64,000 nucleotides of DNA. Origin: Styela clava. Its lineage: Eukaryota > Chordata > Ascidiacea > Stolidobranchia > Styelidae. Under the pieces are notes generated by a model. It was given only the letters and a program-made list of their open reading frames with translations. It had not been told where the DNA came from and did no database searches. Positions within the stretch are counted from its first letter, which is position 1. The number at the start of each line of letters is the position of its first letter. The stretch spans positions 62,001 through 126,000 of the forward strand of contig NC_135252.1 in NCBI RefSeq assembly GCF_964204865.1. The letters are read 5' to 3'. Positions 60,702-64,000 of the stretch are shown here, piece after piece. A program made the position numbers and the translations under genes.

Positions 60702-61183
60702 CATAATTATTATTTTTATTATTTAATATTATTAGATCATAATAATAATAGTAACATTTGCCATAATAATAATAATAATGTAACACACCTGTATATTTAA
60801 CGTTGTTGCCTTTCGTCTTGTTTCCATAATCAATCTTGAGCTCATGAAACAAGAACATCTGAAAACAATAGAAATCTGGCAGAATGAATATTATTAAATC
60901 AACAGCTGCAGTTAAGTACGACGGTAACATTAATTTACTCTAGTAAAGTTGAGACAAACCTCAAGTTTAACTATGATTGGGTTATTTGGAGTGACACAGG
61001 CAAAACTACTCAAAATATGATATTCAGACCTCATGATCTTAGTGATAACTTAATTTGAAAATAACTTAAAGTTCATTAACTTCGGCGTTTGGGAAACATA
61101 TTTCAATCTATTATCACGGAGCTTAGCAACGATGAGTCTGATAATTTTTTCTTAGCCCTAATTCTGCTTCATAATGAAACATG

Positions 61184-61219
<36 letters not shown>

Positions 61220-61606
61220 TTATTTATTGGTCGGTGGTGTTTATTAACCCCTTAAATTAAATTCATGAAGTTTATTTAAAATAAGATTTTTACCGAGATT
61301 TTTCTTCTCCAAAGTGTTTTGGCGGGATATCTAGAAGGCACAAACCAACCATTATATGCTACTTTAGCGAAATATTGACAAGTTAAGCGTTACTACATAA
61401 ACTATTATCTGAATGGGGCACCAAACGCGGTGCGCCCTGGCCCAATGTGTCACGCCATAAGATATAAGCGTCATTGTTTTTAAATATTCTTGTTTTATGA
61501 GCTCAAGATTGATGATGGGAACAAAAGACGGCATAGTTTAATATACGGGTGAGTGAAAAATGTTACTAATATTATTATGATCCAATAATATTAAATAATA
61601 ATTATG
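60702..61606. repeat. Second foldback structure, copy B, uninterrupted
   Basis: Arms 60702-60858 and 61483-61606 with TAA-rich and TA-rich microsatellites (about 60745-60779 and 61187-61215). This is the empty-site version of 41860-47675. Confidence 0.75.
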
Positions 61607-64000
61607 TTTTGCCATTCCTATTTAAATTTTGCTTTATATGTGCAAGACTATTGACTACTGGGAGTGGGACTACAAAAAAGATTTTTATATTAAGAACAGT
61701 AAGAATAGGTTTATTTCAACACTCATTCGCAATTCCTGCACGATGCTCTTTGTTTAAGTCACGTGAGATATTTAGGAAAAAACTTTTCTTCTAGTTGCCA
61801 AGTGGAACATTGTTGCATATGTACAATGTTGTTCTACTTTGATCTAAACGATATATGACCGACCCACAGAGACTACCATAAGCATCTGAATTTTGTATCT
61901 TATTGTCAGAATTAATAACCGCCAATGTTATTAAGTTTACTCTGTCTTTTTATTTTCCGAGTAAAGAATAAACAAGATTTTAATTATTAGCCTGTTATCA
62001 GTCATAAAGACGCGTTTTGTTTAATTTACAATATAAATCTATCAAAATAATGTAATATTTATTATATTTTTTCAATGACTGAGCTCATTTTTTTACATTT
62101 ACTAATTTTCAGAATCAACTGAATGAAATTGAAACTGATTATATTTTTCCAGAGACAGAACAAATTCCGGATCAAAATATTTAACAAATAAATATTTAAC
62201 AAGACACCTATATGTAAGTTATATGTTCATCTCAAACAGTGGTTATTCTGAAATATCTTTATAAACGACACAGACTTCTATAATACTTTCACTGTTAATA
62301 TATAAATACAACAATAAAAGAAATTACGCATTATATAAAAAGTAATGATAATTAAGTTTGGTCCCATAGTGCCATGATCGTTTTTTTCATTTTACATGGT
62401 ATCCCTCGAACGTACATAAAATATAATTGACGTGTTTTTGATCGCCTTCGGGTCGTTCATTATGCATTTTCAGTAATATTAGTCAAGATTTACTATTTTT
62501 TGACTATGAAAACACAAAGTTCAGATAGTGTGGAATAAACGAAAATCATCGTGCATGAACCTAAAACATTAAAGGGCCTTGTAATCCCAAAAACGTATAT
62601 TATATAAATCATGGGTAGTCCGCTAATTCAAGAAACCAGACGATATTTCATAAGTTGGTCTTAGAAAAGCTGAAAATCACCACCAAAATACACTGACTTT
62701 ACTTTTTCATAACCTACTTGTTGGGCGCGATAACGCGCAAACGAAAACTGTCTTTGTGTGACGTAAATATTCATCTTTTACAGAAGCCAGGCACCAGACA
62801 CACGATCAAACAGTTGTTCAGCCACAACCCTAAGGTGTCAAGGGTAGAGTACTCTAGCATGACCACATTTGGGTAGGAAAGAGAGAGTAGCATACTCTAC
62901 CCTTAGCATGATAAGAGTTGTATAATATTCACATTTTAACAATACCTTCTTAAGCTTTATCGTGTGTCATCGTATACGCCATGTTGCGTGTATTCGGAAT
63001 CGAGGAAAAAGCGCGATGAAACTATTGTCATTGATTGATATTAGTGTCTGCATGCGCCAATGATTGCAAATTCAGTTTAATTTTCTGAGCTATTTTGCTT
63101 TGAAGAAAATGATTCAAAGTGGTGTAAACCCTTAGGAGATACTGTCAATGATAACTTAAATACGAAGATACCAAATCATTAATTTATTTTCTTTCTTTAC
63201 AGGCCATACCTAATTGACAGCGGTGAAGATAGATGATGTTTCTGTGCCAATACCAGTTCAGAGAAAGGCGTTGTGAGCCCAGTTTGGTCCCTTTTGCACA
63301 TTCGACCTTATCAGCAGTAACTTTTCTTTTATGCTTCATACAAACTTTGGTTTTGAAAAGTCAATATTTTATTATTTCGTAAACCATACCAAATTTAGGG
63401 TATTTATCTTGTGTAATTAACGACCACTATTCAAAGATATGTACCTAATGTAAACAAAGTTCTTTGTATATAGTGTTATTAGTTTAATATGGTTGCCTGT
63501 GGGAATATTGTTTATTCGACGTCTGTGGATTGCGTAACTGAGACTATTAGTAAGTCCAAATGGAAATTTATATAATGTTTAGAACATTATGTTTTGAATG
63601 TGCATGTATCATGTGAAACTGTCCTGCATTTATGGTATTTCTCGTTTATTCATTTCCTTGTGGCTTTTTCTTTTTTTTGATCTTTGATAATTTTTCTTGT
63701 GTCGGTGTCTGTAGTCAGCTGGATATGCAGCGGAATGCCGTTCGGCAGATATGTAAATCATTATCAGATTGAAAGTAAAGGGCTGTCTAGTCTAGACTGT
63801 GACTTTAGGATGCCTGATATCTTGAAGCTATCATAAACTGCGTGGTTGAAGACTTTATGATCATTCGTCTCGGTCACCTGTTATCAGAACATCCTATGAA
63901 GGAAATTAATTGTGTGTTTTGCTTTTACAGATGCTGGATATGTGATTTTATATATATCTTGCGTTTTCGCTCTTATCGTAGAACATATGTGTCAGGCGAT

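Larger units (their letters stand above)
54283..64000 (+). repeat. Large direct duplication, copy B (runs off window)
   Basis: Matches 35494-50067 without the 4.9 kb insertion. Offset 18789 at its start and 13933 at the window end. Private differences include a 66-bp segment at 56745-56810 and a 22-bp deletion near 57929, plus many single-base changes. Its right boundary lies beyond 64000. Confidence 0.95.

Overview
This is AT-rich animal nuclear DNA, most probably from a marine invertebrate. Spliced GT-AG introns, a canonical CKS gene, many hAT-type DNA transposon remnants, a tRNA-derived SINE and a jockey/CR1-like LINE tail all say metazoan. The style of the SINE makes an ascidian a reasonable guess, but nothing here proves it. 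No bacterial or organellar features are present, and most short open frames are chance frames in AT-rich DNA or pieces of dead transposons.

Layout. 1-9 kb: a BED-finger relic, a decayed hAT element (about 3.3-5.04 kb), then the one clearly intact host gene, a three-exon CKS1/2 homologue on the minus strand (6345-7383), with the 3' end of an unidentified gene just upstream on the same strand (7693-8233). 9-15 kb: a transposon cluster with two MITE families in several copies, one interrupted by a 1.77 kb hAT element with perfect 8-bp target duplications. 14.8-16 kb: SINE copies. 18.6-21.6 kb: a second copy of the 3-5 kb hAT element, followed directly by two exons that splice in frame into a THAP-domain protein end. 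23.2-26.6 kb: a third copy of that hAT, split by a younger 1.1 kb hAT element with a perfect 8-bp duplication, plus a short hAT MITE. 28-33 kb: hairpin MITEs, local tandem duplications and a MULE-like MITE with a 9-bp duplication.

34.5-64 kb: transposase relics, then a large direct duplication. Sequence from 35494 to at least 50067 recurs from 54283 to the window end with rough identity near 99% (judged by eye). Copy A alone carries a 4.9 kb terminal-inverted-repeat insertion (about 42375-47260) inside a TA microsatellite; the insertion holds an array of about 17 units of about 95 bp. Between the copies (50.07-54.28 kb) lie a dispersed repeat, a coding-like block with a PHD-finger half and a HExxH zinc-peptidase motif, and a LINE reverse-transcriptase tail.

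How it works together: apart from CKS (a cell-cycle kinase adaptor), the unidentified neighbour and the THAP exons, the window is a layered record of transposition. Insertion order can be read from target duplications and from the duplication, which gives an empty site for the youngest large insertion. All identity and homology statements are by eye; no database search was run.
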